Below are positions 25,470-34,038 of a DNA stretch of 64,000 nt, piece after piece. The stretch comes from Palsa-661 sp035535015. GTDB taxonomy: Bacteria > Actinomycetota > Acidimicrobiia > Acidimicrobiales > UBA8190. The DNA is taken from positions 95,618 through 159,617 of the forward strand of contig DATLQU010000037.1 of the NCBI GenBank assembly GCA_035535015.1, read 5' to 3'. Position numbers and translations under genes: made by a program. Each line of letters begins with the position of its first letter. The first letter of the stretch is position 1. The notes beneath the pieces are model-generated. The model ran no database searches. It was not told the origin of the DNA and saw only the letters and a list, made by a program, of their open reading frames with translations.

Positions 25470-26468
25470 TCAGCCCACCTCGGCCTGGGCCACCAGATCG
25501 GCCACGCCCCCGAGGGCCCGGAGCAGATCGTTCAGGTGGGTGCAGGAGCGGATGCCGTTCAACAGCTCGGGCACCGAGCGTGACAGCTCGGCCAGGTCGC
25601 AACCCACCAGGTCGCCCACGGCCGTCGCCGCTGCCGGACACTCGGGGAAGGGCAGGACCCGGGGCTCGGCGGCGATGGCCTCGATGGTGCTGCCGCGGCC
25701 CGAGGCCTCCACGGCGTACTCGTGCAGCACCACCTCGGCCCCCTCCTGCTCCCCCACCGTGTCGCGGAACATGGCCCACAGGGAGAAGCCGCCGGAGGCA
25801 TCCACCATGACGTCCATGCACCGGCGCCGGCGCATCCAGTCGAGCTCGAGAGGGCCGGTGGCGTGCCAGGCCCAGGGATCCGATCCGTCGTCGACCGGGG
25901 CGGGCGGGCAGTCCTGGATGGGCATGCCGTGGTGGGTCTCGATACTGGCCACCGCCACCCCGCCGGCCCGCCAACCCGAGCAGAGGTCGGTCATCCGGCC
26001 GAGCAGGTCGGGCGGGGTCAAGGTGGAGGGGTCGTGGCCCTCGCGCCGGGCCAACCGCATCCAGGCGTAACCGGAGATGAGGGCGGCGGCGGGCATGTCG
26101 TCGAGCACCTGCCGCAGCAGCGATCCCGCCTCCGCCGCCGGCACCACCCCGGCCAGGTGCCGCCGGAATCCCCCGCCGGCCCGGGCCCCGATCAGCTCCG
26201 TCACCCAGACGGCGTTGGGCGTGGTGTCGAGCGACTTCAACTGCCGACTGGCGTCGAAACCGGCCGCCACCGAGGCGTCGGCCAGCACCGTCACGTCGCC
26301 GCCGGGGCCGGTCCGGATGTCGCGGGCCAGGCCCGTCATGTCGAGCGCGGCACGGAAACCGCGGCGGGGGCCGATGTCGATGGACATGGTCCGCCGCAGG
26401 GCCCCGGCCTGACGGACGGGCACCCCGGGAAGGGGGTCGCGCAGGTATCCCGGTGTGCTCTCGGTCAC
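25470..26468 (-). CDS. DUF2889 domain protein
   Basis: 332 aa. The family pattern is clear in order: RRTMSIDIGPRRGFRAALDM near the start, MDVMVDASGGFSLWAMFRDT in the middle and PFPECPAAA...GIRSCTHLNDLLRAL near the end, with conserved cysteines and histidines that suggest metal or substrate binding. The family is often found with acyl-CoA or steroid-like catabolic genes in actinobacteria and proteobacteria; its activity is not known. Divergent from the thiolase-like gene across an imperfect palindrome. Confidence 0.78.
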   Translation of the reverse strand: MTESTPGYLRDPLPGVPVRQAGALRRTMSIDIGPRRGFRAALDMTGLARDIRTGPGGDVTVLADASVAAGFDASRQLKSLDTTPNAVWVTELIGARAGGGFRRHLAGVVPAAEAGSLLRQVLDDMPAAALISGYAWMRLARREGHDPSTLTPPDLLGRMTDLCSGWRAGGVAVASIETHHGMPIQDCPPAPVDDGSDPWAWHATGPLELDWMRRRRCMDVMVDASGGFSLWAMFRDTVGEQEGAEVVLHEYAVEASGRGSTIEAIAAEPRVLPFPECPAAATAVGDLVGCDLAELSRSVPELLNGIRSCTHLNDLLRALGGVADLVAQAEVG

Positions 26469-26499
26469 GCCGTCACGCTACCCTTCGTCGCGCGTTCTC

Positions 26500-26513
26500 C
26501 GACGCTGGTGTCA
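26500..26513. promoter_or_regulatory. Candidate operator, CGACGCTGGTGTCA (site 4 of 6, imperfect)
   Basis: Matches the TGAC-N6-GTCA core with one mismatch (first T is C) and keeps the GGTTT flank. It lies in the 112-bp divergent region between DUF2889 and the thiolase-like gene. Confidence 0.35.
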
Positions 26514-26580
26514 GGTTTCCCCTCGGGCGCCGTCGGGGCACGGACACGGGACGCGGGACACGAAAGCGAGGCACAGGCAG

Positions 26581-27732
26581 ATGGCACGAAAGGTGGCGAT
26601 CGTCGGCGCCGCGCTCTCCGATGTGGGCCGGGTCGACCACAAGTCGGCCTTCGAGCTGCACCACCAGGCCACCTCCCGGGCCCTGGCCGATTCGGGCATC
26701 GACCGCCGCCAGGTGGACGGCTTCATGTCCCACGGCACCGGCGCCCTTCCCCCCATCGAGCTGGCCGAATACCTGGGACTGGCCGGCCACATCGACTACA
26801 TCGACTCCACCGGGGTGGGTGGATCGTGCTGGGAGATGTTCCTCGAGCACGCCGTGGCCGCCATCGCCCAGGGCCAGATCGACACCGTCGTGCTCTCCTA
26901 CGGCTCGACCTCGCGCGCCGATCTGAAGCGTCGCCAGCGGACGGCCAACCTCTTCTTCGGAAACAAAGGCCCCATCCAGTTCGACGCCCCCTTCGGCCAC
27001 ACCCTGATCGCCAAGCACGCCATGTCGGCCCGCCGGCACATGCACGAATTCGGCACCACCATCGAGCAGCTGGCCGAGATCGCCGTCTCGGCCCGGTACA
27101 ACGCCGGGTTCAACCCCGACGCCTACTACCGCGACCCCATCACCATCGAGGACGTCCAGTCCTCGAAGATGATCGCCGACCCCTTCACCAAGCTGCACTG
27201 CTGCATCCGCTCCGACGGCGGCGGCGCCATCGTCCTCACCCACGAGGAGCGGGCCCGGGACTGCGCCAACACCCCGATCTGGGTGCTCGGCACCGGCGAG
27301 GCCATCTCCCACACCACCATGTCGGAGTGGGCCGACTTCACCGAGTCGCCGTGCGTCCGGTCGGGCCGCAAGGCCTTCGGCCAGGCCGGGGTCTCCCCCG
27401 ACGAGATCGACGTGGTCGAGGTCTACGACTCCTTCACCCTGACCGTCCTTCTCACCTTGGAGGGCCTGGGCTTCTGCAAGAAGGGCGAGGGCGGGGCCTT
27501 CGTCGAGGGTGGCCGGCTCCGGGTGGGCGGCGAACTTCCCACCAACACCGACGGCGGCGGCCTCTCGTCGTGCCAGCCCGGCATGCGGGGCATCTTCTTA
27601 CTGGTGGAAGCGGTCAAGCAGCTCCGCGGCGAGTGCGGCGCCCGGCAGGTCCCCGACGCCAAACTGGCCTGCGTGAACGCCACCGGCGGCTGGATCTCGT
27701 CCACCGGCACGGCCATCTTGGGCCGTGAGTAG
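26581..27732 (+). CDS. Thiolase-like protein (lipid-transfer/SCP2-thiolase type), atypical active site
   Basis: 383 aa from the ATG at 26581. The thiolase fold is shown by KVAIVGAALSDVGRVDHKSA, DEIDVVEVYDSFTLTVLL and NTDGGGLSSCQPGMRG. At the nucleophile position the chain reads STGVGGSCWEMFLEHA: glycine or serine is where thiolases have cysteine, with a cysteine two residues later. It may therefore be an aldolase-like (Ltp2-type) enzyme instead of a true thiolase. It overlaps the phosphoesterase start by 8 bp. Confidence 0.82.
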   Translation: MARKVAIVGAALSDVGRVDHKSAFELHHQATSRALADSGIDRRQVDGFMSHGTGALPPIELAEYLGLAGHIDYIDSTGVGGSCWEMFLEHAVAAIAQGQIDTVVLSYGSTSRADLKRRQRTANLFFGNKGPIQFDAPFGHTLIAKHAMSARRHMHEFGTTIEQLAEIAVSARYNAGFNPDAYYRDPITIEDVQSSKMIADPFTKLHCCIRSDGGGAIVLTHEERARDCANTPIWVLGTGEAISHTTMSEWADFTESPCVRSGRKAFGQAGVSPDEIDVVEVYDSFTLTVLLTLEGLGFCKKGEGGAFVEGGRLRVGGELPTNTDGGGLSSCQPGMRGIFLLVEAVKQLRGECGARQVPDAKLACVNATGGWISSTGTAILGRE

Positions 27733-28918
27733 CCGCCCCCGGCCCGGCGCCGTGGTGGGCGCCGCCGGCCTGGCCGCCGCACTTCTCTTGGCCTCCTGTT
27801 CGAGCGGTCCGAAAAGCTCCGCCCCGCCGGCCACGACCACCAGCACGGCGGCGCCGGCCGGCACCACCACCGGCGGCCGACCCGCCTCGGCCCTGCCCCC
27901 CATCCGCCACGTCTTTCTGATCGTCCTCGAGAACAAGTCCTACGAGGAGACCTGGGGGCCGAGCCCGGGCACGCCCTACCTGGGGACGACCCTGCGGGCC
28001 CAGGGGAACCTGTTGACCCAGTACTACGCCACCTCCCACGTCAGTCTGGGCAACTACATCTCGCTGGTGAGCGGCCAGCCCGCCAACACCGTCACCCAGG
28101 CCGACTGCGTCACCGACTACCAGGCCGTCACGCCCCCCACCGTGGTCAACGGCATCGCCATGGGGACGGGCTGCGTCTACCCGCCGGCGGTCGGCAACAT
28201 CGCCGGCCAGCTGCAGACGGCCGGTCTCCGTTGGAAGGGCTACATGGAGTCGATGGCCCGACCCTGCCAACACCCCACCCTGAACCAGCCCGACCCGAAC
28301 GTGGTGGCCACCGCCGGCAGCCTCTACGCCACCCGGCACAACCCCTTCGTCTACTTCGCCGGTCTCACCGGCTCGTCGAGCTGCGCCGCCAATGACGTGC
28401 CCCTGACCGAGCTGACGACGGACCTGTCCAAGGTGTCCACCACGGCCAACTACTCCTTCATCACCCCCAACCTGTGCGACGACGGCCACGACGCCGTCTG
28501 TGCCGCCGGCGGACCGGCCGGCTTCGCCGGCATCAACGCCTTCCTGCAGACCTGGGTGCCCAAGATCACCGGGTCACCGGCGTTCAAGAGAGACGGGCTG
28601 CTGCTCATCACCTACGACGAGGCCGAGGCCCTGGGCCAGGCCGAGGACGCCACCGCCTGCTGCCGCGAGCCGGCGAGCATCAGCGCCCAGGGGACCCAGA
28701 CGGCCACGCCCGGGCGGACCGGACCGGGTGGGGGCCGGGTGGGCCTGCTCGCCCTCTCGCCCTTCATCGCCCCGGGATCGACGACGGCCACGCCCTACAA
28801 CCACTTCTCCCTGCTGCGGACGGTGGAGGACATCTTCGGGCTGCCCCATCTGGGCGAGGCGGCCGCCCCGGGACTGGCCTCCTTCGGCGCCGACGTCTTC
28901 ACCAAGCCCAAGGGCTGA
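27725..28918 (+). CDS. Secreted lipoprotein phosphoesterase (phospholipase C / acid phosphatase family)
   Basis: 397 aa with a lipoprotein signal peptide: hydrophobic AAGLAAALLLASC with lipobox LASC at about 23-26, then a Ser/Thr/Ala/Pro linker. The catalytic domain begins IRHVFLIVLENKSYEETWG, the metal-site motif of the PF04185 phosphoesterase family, and continues with SLGNYISLVSGQ and LLITYDEAE. It should cleave phosphate esters outside the cell. Starts with GTG inside the end of the thiolase-like gene. Confidence 0.85.
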   Translation: MSSRPRPGAVVGAAGLAAALLLASCSSGPKSSAPPATTTSTAAPAGTTTGGRPASALPPIRHVFLIVLENKSYEETWGPSPGTPYLGTTLRAQGNLLTQYYATSHVSLGNYISLVSGQPANTVTQADCVTDYQAVTPPTVVNGIAMGTGCVYPPAVGNIAGQLQTAGLRWKGYMESMARPCQHPTLNQPDPNVVATAGSLYATRHNPFVYFAGLTGSSSCAANDVPLTELTTDLSKVSTTANYSFITPNLCDDGHDAVCAAGGPAGFAGINAFLQTWVPKITGSPAFKRDGLLLITYDEAEALGQAEDATACCREPASISAQGTQTATPGRTGPGGGRVGLLALSPFIAPGSTTATPYNHFSLLRTVEDIFGLPHLGEAAAPGLASFGADVFTKPKG

Positions 28919-28933
28919 GGCTCACCCGGGCGA

Positions 28934-29269
28934 TCAGCCGTAGCCGAGGCGCCAAGCGGGCGGCTCACCGCCGGCGACGGACCCGACCTCATCGGCGGCC
29001 GGTTCCGGATCAATGGGGGCACGGGGGGAAAGCTCCTGGTCGTCGGCGATCTCCGTCCAGCCGCCCCCGGGACGCGACAGCCAGTGGACGGCCGGCTGGC
29101 TGGGCCGGCCCGACAGCAGCAGGGCCCCGCAGGAACAGCTGGCCGTGTCCCAGGCGTGCCGCAGGGTGAGCACCTCGAGGCAGGCCTCACAGCGCAGTCT
29201 TTTCGGCGGCAACGGACCCCGGGGTCGTGACCGGCGGCGGGCCGGTGCCGGGAGCTCAGGCGCGGGCAC
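28934..29269 (-). CDS. Hypothetical zinc-ribbon-like protein overlapping the clpP end
   Basis: About 111 aa from a GTG at 29267-29269; an ATG further upstream would overlap clpP more. The core RLRCEACLEVLTLRHAWDTA then SCSCGALLLSG has CxxC...CxC suited to zinc binding, followed by HWLSRPGGGWTEIADDQE. The N-terminal part is basic and proline-rich. It starts inside the last codons of clpP and is probably translated with it. No family recognised. Confidence 0.55.
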   Translation of the reverse strand: MPAPELPAPARRRSRPRGPLPPKRLRCEACLEVLTLRHAWDTASCSCGALLLSGRPSQPAVHWLSRPGGGWTEIADDQELSPRAPIDPEPAADEVGSVAGGEPPAWRLGYG

Positions 29270-29945
29270 CGGACAGCGCTTTGGTGTCGTCGGCGGGATC
29301 GCTGGGGTCGCCGGGGTCGGTGACATCGGACGCCGCACCCGGCGCGCAGAGACCGCGGTGGGGGGTGATGATCTCGTCGATGACGCCGTAGTCCTTGGCC
29401 TCCTCGGGGGTCATGAAGTAGTCGCGGTCGATGTCGCGCTCGACGCGCTCCACGGTCTGGCCCGAGTGGAAGGCGATGATCTCGGCCATCCGCCGGGTCG
29501 TGGCCAGGACCTCCTTCAGGTGGATGGCCATGTCCGACGGGGCGCCCCGGGTGCCGGCACTGCCCTGGTGGATCATGATCTTGGAGTTGGGCAGGGCGAA
29601 GCGCTTGCCCGGGGCGCCGCCGGCCAGGATCATGGCCGCCGCCGACATGCCCATGCCCACGCAGATGGTGGAGACGTCGCAGTGGACGTGCTGCATGACG
29701 TCGTAGATGGCCATGCCGGCGTAGGCCATGCCGCCCGGGGAGTTGATGTAGAGGGCGATGTCCTTCTCCGGGTCCTCGGCGTCGAGGTAGAGGATCTCGG
29801 CCACCAGGAGGTTGGCGATCTGGTCGTCGACCTCCTGACCCAAAAAGACGATCCGCTCTTTCAGCAACAATGAATAGATGTCGAATGAGCGGTCGCCCCG
29901 GGCCGTCTGGTCGATGACCATGGGGATCAGGGATTGCCGGATCAT
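29256..29945 (-). CDS. clpP: ATP-dependent Clp protease proteolytic subunit
   Basis: 229 aa from the ATG at 29945. The catalytic triad is present: Ser101 in GMGMSAAAM, His126 in KIMIHQG and Asp175 in DRDYFM. YINSPGG (67-73) and KRFALPNSKIMIH are standard. It forms the tetradecameric protease that works with ClpX or ClpC. The acidic C-terminal tail (DPGDPSDPADDTK) is longer than usual. Divergent from an XRE regulator and a degenerate ClpP-like gene; palindromes fill the shared promoter. Probably an additional ClpP paralogue, since actinobacteria usually have a clpP1P2 pair elsewhere. Confidence 0.9.
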   Translation of the reverse strand: MIRQSLIPMVIDQTARGDRSFDIYSLLLKERIVFLGQEVDDQIANLLVAEILYLDAEDPEKDIALYINSPGGMAYAGMAIYDVMQHVHCDVSTICVGMGMSAAAMILAGGAPGKRFALPNSKIMIHQGSAGTRGAPSDMAIHLKEVLATTRRMAEIIAFHSGQTVERVERDIDRDYFMTPEEAKDYGVIDEIITPHRGLCAPGAASDVTDPGDPSDPADDTKALSGARA

Positions 29946-29970
29946 CGATGCACCGAGCACAGCCACCACC

Positions 29971-29984
29971 TCTCGTCGACGAGA
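29971..29984. promoter_or_regulatory. Perfect 14-bp palindrome TCTCGTCGACGAGA
   Basis: Lies 26 bp upstream of the clpP start on the minus strand, between clpP and the XRE gene. Together with the next palindrome it probably forms the operator of this divergent pair. Confidence 0.45.
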
Positions 29985-29995
29985 CCCCCATCGCA

Positions 29996-30017
29996 GGTAT
30001 CTCTCATACGAGATACC
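29996..30017. promoter_or_regulatory. Inverted repeat GGTATCTC-N6-GAGATACC
   Basis: Perfect 8-bp arms with a 6-bp spacer, 13 bp upstream of the XRE start codon. It is placed to overlap the XRE promoter and is a natural candidate for binding by the adjacent XRE protein. TGACGTCA at 30023-30030 adds another short palindrome. Confidence 0.55.
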
Positions 30018-30029
30018 CTATATGACGTC

Positions 30030-30308
30030 ATGAACGAACGGCGCCACGTTCCGAGGCTGCCCGGTTTCGCCGAGATGGCGGCCCGGCGCCGGGCCCTGGC
30101 CGAGGAATTGGTGCAGCGACGGATCTCTCTGGGTCTGTCCCAGACCGAGGTGGCGGCCCGGATGGGTACCTCCCAGTCGGCTGTGGCCCGGCTGGAGACG
30201 GGCCAGGCCGACGTCCGTCTCTCCACCCTGGAGCGCTACGCGGCCGCCGTCGACAACGTCATCGACTTCCATCTGGGCGCCGATTCGCCCCCCTCCCCGG
30301 AGAACTGA
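30030..30308 (+). CDS. XRE-family helix-turn-helix regulator
   Basis: 92 aa from the ATG at 30030. The HTH is clear: LVQRRISLGLSQTEVAARMG, TSQSAVARLETGQ and STLERYAAAVD. In actinobacteria an XRE regulator (ClgR) controls clp genes, but this protein is shorter and I only infer an analogous role from its position. It is divergent from clpP and 1 bp from the ClpP-like gene it precedes. The intergenic palindromes are likely autoregulatory sites. Confidence 0.85.
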   Translation: MNERRHVPRLPGFAEMAARRRALAEELVQRRISLGLSQTEVAARMGTSQSAVARLETGQADVRLSTLERYAAAVDNVIDFHLGADSPPSPEN

Positions 30309-30309
30309 C

Positions 30310-30849
30310 ATGGCGGCCCAGACTCCCTTCGGCGACCAGGTCCTCTCCTCTCTCTTCGCCCGTCGGATCGTCTTCGTCCACGGGGAGCTCACGAGCGACA
30401 AAGCGTCGGAGACAGCCGCCGCCCTCCTCACCCTCGACGCCCTGGGCGACGAGCACGTGGAGCTCCGGCTCCAAGCGGCCACCGGGGCGTGGGAGGCGGC
30501 CGGGGTCCTCATCGATGTGATCGACGTCCTCGGAGTCCCGGTCCACACCGTGGCCCTCGGTCTGGTCGGCGGCGGTGTCGTCGGTGTCCTGGCCGCCGGG
30601 TCCCACCGGTCCATCTCGCCCCATGCCCGGCTCCATCTCCGGCACCCCGACACGTCGGCCTCGGGCCGACCGGGCGACATCTCACGGTCCATCGAAGCCC
30701 AGACTTCTCTCCAGGCCGAGTTCCTGCGGCTGCTGGCCGAACGCACCGGCCGGCCGCTGCTCGAGATCGAGCAGGAGTGGGGCCACGGCCGCTATCTCGA
30801 CGCCCCCAGCGCCCTCGCCCTCGGCTACGTCGACGCCCTAGCCGCCTGA
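30310..30849 (+). CDS. ClpP/crotonase-fold protein without the catalytic triad
   Basis: 179 aa. It aligns with ClpP through ARRIVFVHGELTSDKASETA, VPVHTVALGLVGGGVVG, ARLHLRHPD and GRYLDAPSALALGYVDAL. Each triad position is replaced: the serine is Gly88, the histidine Arg111 (His112 follows) and the aspartate Gly160. It is therefore expected to be inactive, either as a structural partner of ClpP or as a regulator. Translationally adjacent (1 bp) to the XRE gene. A fragment of a similar gene occurs at 35.26 kb. Confidence 0.82.
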   Translation: MAAQTPFGDQVLSSLFARRIVFVHGELTSDKASETAAALLTLDALGDEHVELRLQAATGAWEAAGVLIDVIDVLGVPVHTVALGLVGGGVVGVLAAGSHRSISPHARLHLRHPDTSASGRPGDISRSIEAQTSLQAEFLRLLAERTGRPLLEIEQEWGHGRYLDAPSALALGYVDALAA

Positions 30850-30933
30850 TAACAGTCGCCGCCGGCTCGTCCCCGCTCCGACGAACCCGAAGAGGGGTCG
30901 CGTCCGATAGCCCGACACCCGGCGCCGACGGAG

Positions 30934-30975
30934 ACAGGGCGCCCGCCGACGAACACAGGGCGCCCGCCGACGGAG
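30934..30975. repeat. Two 21-bp direct repeats
   Basis: ACAGGGCGCCCGCCGACG occurs at 30934-30951 and 30955-30972 in the gap between the convergent ClpP-like and response-regulator genes. No gene or clear terminator is otherwise seen in 30850-31001. Confidence 0.6.
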
Positions 30976-31001
30976 GCGAACGCACCGGTGGACGGCGAGG
31001 C

Positions 31002-31661
31002 TCAGCGCGCCGTGGCCAGTCCCGATTCGTAGGCGATGACGACCAACTGAGCCCGGTCCCGGGCCCCGAGCTTGGTCAAGATCCGGCTCACATGGGTCTT
31101 GGCCGTGGCCGCGCTCATGTGGAGTTCCTCGGCGATCTCGGCATTGGACCGTCCCCGGGAGACAAGGACCAAGACCTCCTGCTCTCGGGGCGTCACCGTC
31201 GCTAACAGCTTGCTGTCCTGGTACCGGGGGGTGGAGCGCGAAGCGAATTCGGCAATGAGCGTTTTGGTCACGCTGGGGGCGAGCAGCGCGTTGCCGCCGG
31301 CGATGACGGTGATGGCCTCGAGCAGATCTTCGGGCGGCGTGTCCTTCAGGAGAAAACCACTGGCACCGGCCTTCAGGGCCTCGTAGACGTACTCGTCGAG
31401 TTCGAAGGTGGTGAGAATGAGGACGCGGGTGGGGGCGTCGCCGCCGGCGGCGATGATCTGTCGGGTCGCTTCGATCCCGTCCATCTCGGGCATCCGGATA
31501 TCCATGAGGACGACGTCGGGCAATGTCTCGCCCACGACACGGACCGCCTCCTGTCCGTCGGCCGCCACACCCACCACGGTGAAATCGGGCGACGAGTCGA
31601 CCAGCACCCGAAAACCGGCACGCACGAGGGCCTGGTCATCGACCACCACCACCGTGATCAC
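31002..31661 (-). CDS. LuxR/NarL-type response regulator
   Basis: 219 aa. Receiver domain (1-125) with the phospho-acceptor Asp54 in VVLMDIRMPEMDG, then a LuxR HTH (TPREQEVLVLVSRGRSNAEI, about 155-210). It overlaps the sensor kinase stop by 4 bp and is its partner. The divergent ABC transporter on the other side of the kinase is the likely target, as is common for NarL-type systems next to ABC exporters. Confidence 0.93.
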   Translation of the reverse strand: MITVVVVDDQALVRAGFRVLVDSSPDFTVVGVAADGQEAVRVVGETLPDVVLMDIRMPEMDGIEATRQIIAAGGDAPTRVLILTTFELDEYVYEALKAGASGFLLKDTPPEDLLEAITVIAGGNALLAPSVTKTLIAEFASRSTPRYQDSKLLATVTPREQEVLVLVSRGRSNAEIAEELHMSAATAKTHVSRILTKLGARDRAQLVVIAYESGLATAR

Positions 31662-32881
31662 GATCCGACCAGGTTCTCCATCGGAAAGCGGGCCAGCACG
31701 CGGAACCCGCCACCGGGCCGCGGGCCGGCCGACAGGGCGCCGTCGAACAGTGCGACCCGTTCGCGCATCCCGACGATCCCATGGTGGGCGCCGCCGTCAT
31801 CGGTCCCGTTCCCACCGGTGACCGAGTGGAGTTGACCTCCGCCGTCGTCACTGACTTCGAGGACGAGGTCATCGGCCTCGTCGCGGATCTCGACCAGCAC
31901 CCGGGCCGGTCCCGCGTGTTTCACCACGTTGGTGAGAGCTTCCTGGACGATCCGGTAGATCGACAGCCCGACGGTGGCGGCGACGGTGGCCACCGTCGTG
32001 CTCTGCACGTCGAGATCGACGACGTAGCCGGCCATCTGAACCTGTTCGATCAAGGGACCGAGAGAGCCGATATCGGGGGCCGGAGCCAGGGCCGCGGGAA
32101 CACCGTCGTCGCGTCGGAGGACCCCGAGCATGCGCCGGAGCTCGTCGAGAGCCGATCGGCTGGTCATCTCCACCGCCGCCAGTGCCTTCTTGGCCTCGGC
32201 CGGCTGCTCGTCGATGACATGACGACCCACCCCTGATTGGACGGCAATGACACTCAAACTGTGCGCCACCACGTCGTGGAGTTCGCGGGCGATCTGAAGT
32301 CGTTCCTCGGCCACCGAACGCTGGGCCCGTTCGACCGTCTCGCGCTGACGCTGGGCCGCCTGCTCGGCCAGACCGGCCGTGTAGGTGCGTCGGGTCCGCA
32401 CGCTGTCACCCACAAACCACGACGCCACGGCGACCACCAGCGCCAGGCTGTCATTCCCATTCCCGTAGGGGCCACCGCGGTAGTGGACGTGGTAGACGAA
32501 CAGGGCGGCGACGAAACAGAGGAGAGCGACAGCCAAGGCGGGAATGGACTCACGCCGTGGGCGGACCGATGCCACCTGGTACATGGGAAAGGCGACGAAC
32601 GGGTCGGCGATCGAGTTCCCACTGACCCTCGTACTGGCCACGGAAATGACGACGATCACGAGCGAGAGAGCGGTGAACGGCGCTCGACGTCGCAGAGCGA
32701 TGGCCAGTCCGGCGATGAATGCGGGGGCGGCCACGTTGCCGTTGCCCCCCCGGGCCAGTCCGACGGCCAAGGCGGCGAAGAAGCCGGCCAGGACAAAATC
32801 GAGATACTGCAGTTGCCGGGCCGAGACGCGACTCAACAGCGGGGGACGGGGAAGCCGTTCTGTCTGATCGGATCGACCCAC
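31658..32881 (-). CDS. Sensor histidine kinase (HisKA_3 / NarL partner)
   Basis: 407 aa. Four to five membrane segments in the first 160 residues (for example LDFVLAGFFAALAVGLA and LAVALLCFVAALFVYHV), with no large extracellular domain. The dimerisation/H-box is RELHDVVAHSLSVI with His202, and the HATPase domain has EALTNVVKHAGP and ISDDGGG-like blocks (EVSDDGGG). It phosphorylates the overlapping response regulator. The lack of a sensor loop suggests detection in the membrane, as for cell-envelope stress kinases. Confidence 0.92.
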   Translation of the reverse strand: MGRSDQTERLPRPPLLSRVSARQLQYLDFVLAGFFAALAVGLARGGNGNVAAPAFIAGLAIALRRRAPFTALSLVIVVISVASTRVSGNSIADPFVAFPMYQVASVRPRRESIPALAVALLCFVAALFVYHVHYRGGPYGNGNDSLALVVAVASWFVGDSVRTRRTYTAGLAEQAAQRQRETVERAQRSVAEERLQIARELHDVVAHSLSVIAVQSGVGRHVIDEQPAEAKKALAAVEMTSRSALDELRRMLGVLRRDDGVPAALAPAPDIGSLGPLIEQVQMAGYVVDLDVQSTTVATVAATVGLSIYRIVQEALTNVVKHAGPARVLVEIRDEADDLVLEVSDDGGGQLHSVTGGNGTDDGGAHHGIVGMRERVALFDGALSAGPRPGGGFRVLARFPMENLVGS

Positions 32882-33027
32882 CTCATTGAGCCTACTGACC
32901 GACAGTTGCCCAGGTCATCGCCCCCGGCGCTCTATCTGGACTACTCCCAGAGCAGTAGACAACGGCTCCCCCGACAGGCGCCGCCTACGACCAGAGATGG
33001 AGAGGAGAAATCGACCGGGGAAGGACG

Positions 33028-34038
33028 ATGGCCGAGACCGACTCGTGTCATGGTCGGAGAATGACCACCCACACCCTCCCCGATATCTCGGACCGACAGG
33101 CCGCCGACGGCCCTTGGGCGGTGGAAACCCACGGTCTGACCAAGAAGTTCGGGGCGAACACAGCCGTGAACGGCGTCGAACTCCTGGTGCCGCGCGGCTG
33201 TGCCTTCGGCTACCTGGGGCCGAACGGCGCGGGCAAGACGACCCTCATCCGCGTGCTGCTGGGATTGACCCACGCCGACGCCGGCTCGATGTCACTCCTC
33301 GGCTACGACGTCCCCCGACACCGGGCCACCGCCTTGGCCCGGGTGGGAGCCATCGTCGACGAACCGCGGTTCCACGGCCATCTGACCGGGCGACAGAACC
33401 TCCAGATTCTGGCCGCCGCCCGCGAACCGGCCGCCCGCCAACGCATCGGCCCGTCCCTCGAGAGGGTCGGCATCCTGCACCGGGCCGACGACCGGGTGTC
33501 CAAGTACTCGATGGGTATGCGCCAGCGCCTGGGTGTGGCTGCCTGCCTGATCGGCGATCCGCTGCTGCTGATCCTGGACGAGCCCATGAACGGACTCGAC
33601 CCCGCCGGGATGCAGGACATGCGCGAGATGATCCTGTCACTGGTGGCTGAAGGACGCACTGTCGTGTTGTCCTCGCACCTTCTCGACGAGGTGGAGCGGA
33701 CCTGCGACGCGGTGGCCATCGTGGACAAGGGCAACGTCATCCGCCAAGGACCGATCTCCGAACTGTTGGCCGGTGCCTCGGTCGTTCTCCAGGTCGAGTG
33801 TTCGGAGCCCGACCGGGCCGCGACACTGCTCGACAGCACCACCATCGGGGCCCAGATCGACATCGAGCCCCAGGGCCTGGCTATCACGCTGCCGTCGGGA
33901 ACGGTGCGTGGGGTGATCGCCGAGATCAACCGGGTGTTGGTGGACGGCGGTATCTCGGTCTACCGACTGCAGGAGATCCAGGCGTCGCTCGAATCCTGGT
34001 TCCTGTCGGTCACGAGCAAACTGGGGGCACCGGAATGA
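33028..34038 (+). CDS. ABC transporter ATP-binding protein
   Basis: 336 aa. Walker A GPNGAGKTT, signature YSMGMRQRLG, Walker B LLLILDEP and H-loop SSHLLDEV. The extra C-terminal ~80 aa match drug-export ATPases (DrrA/BcrA type). The ATG at 33028 and the one at 33061 are both possible starts. It overlaps the permease start by 4 bp (ATGA) and is divergent from the two-component system, so it probably forms an inducible exporter of a membrane-active compound. Confidence 0.92.
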   Translation: MAETDSCHGRRMTTHTLPDISDRQAADGPWAVETHGLTKKFGANTAVNGVELLVPRGCAFGYLGPNGAGKTTLIRVLLGLTHADAGSMSLLGYDVPRHRATALARVGAIVDEPRFHGHLTGRQNLQILAAAREPAARQRIGPSLERVGILHRADDRVSKYSMGMRQRLGVAACLIGDPLLLILDEPMNGLDPAGMQDMREMILSLVAEGRTVVLSSHLLDEVERTCDAVAIVDKGNVIRQGPISELLAGASVVLQVECSEPDRAATLLDSTTIGAQIDIEPQGLAITLPSGTVRGVIAEINRVLVDGGISVYRLQEIQASLESWFLSVTSKLGAPE

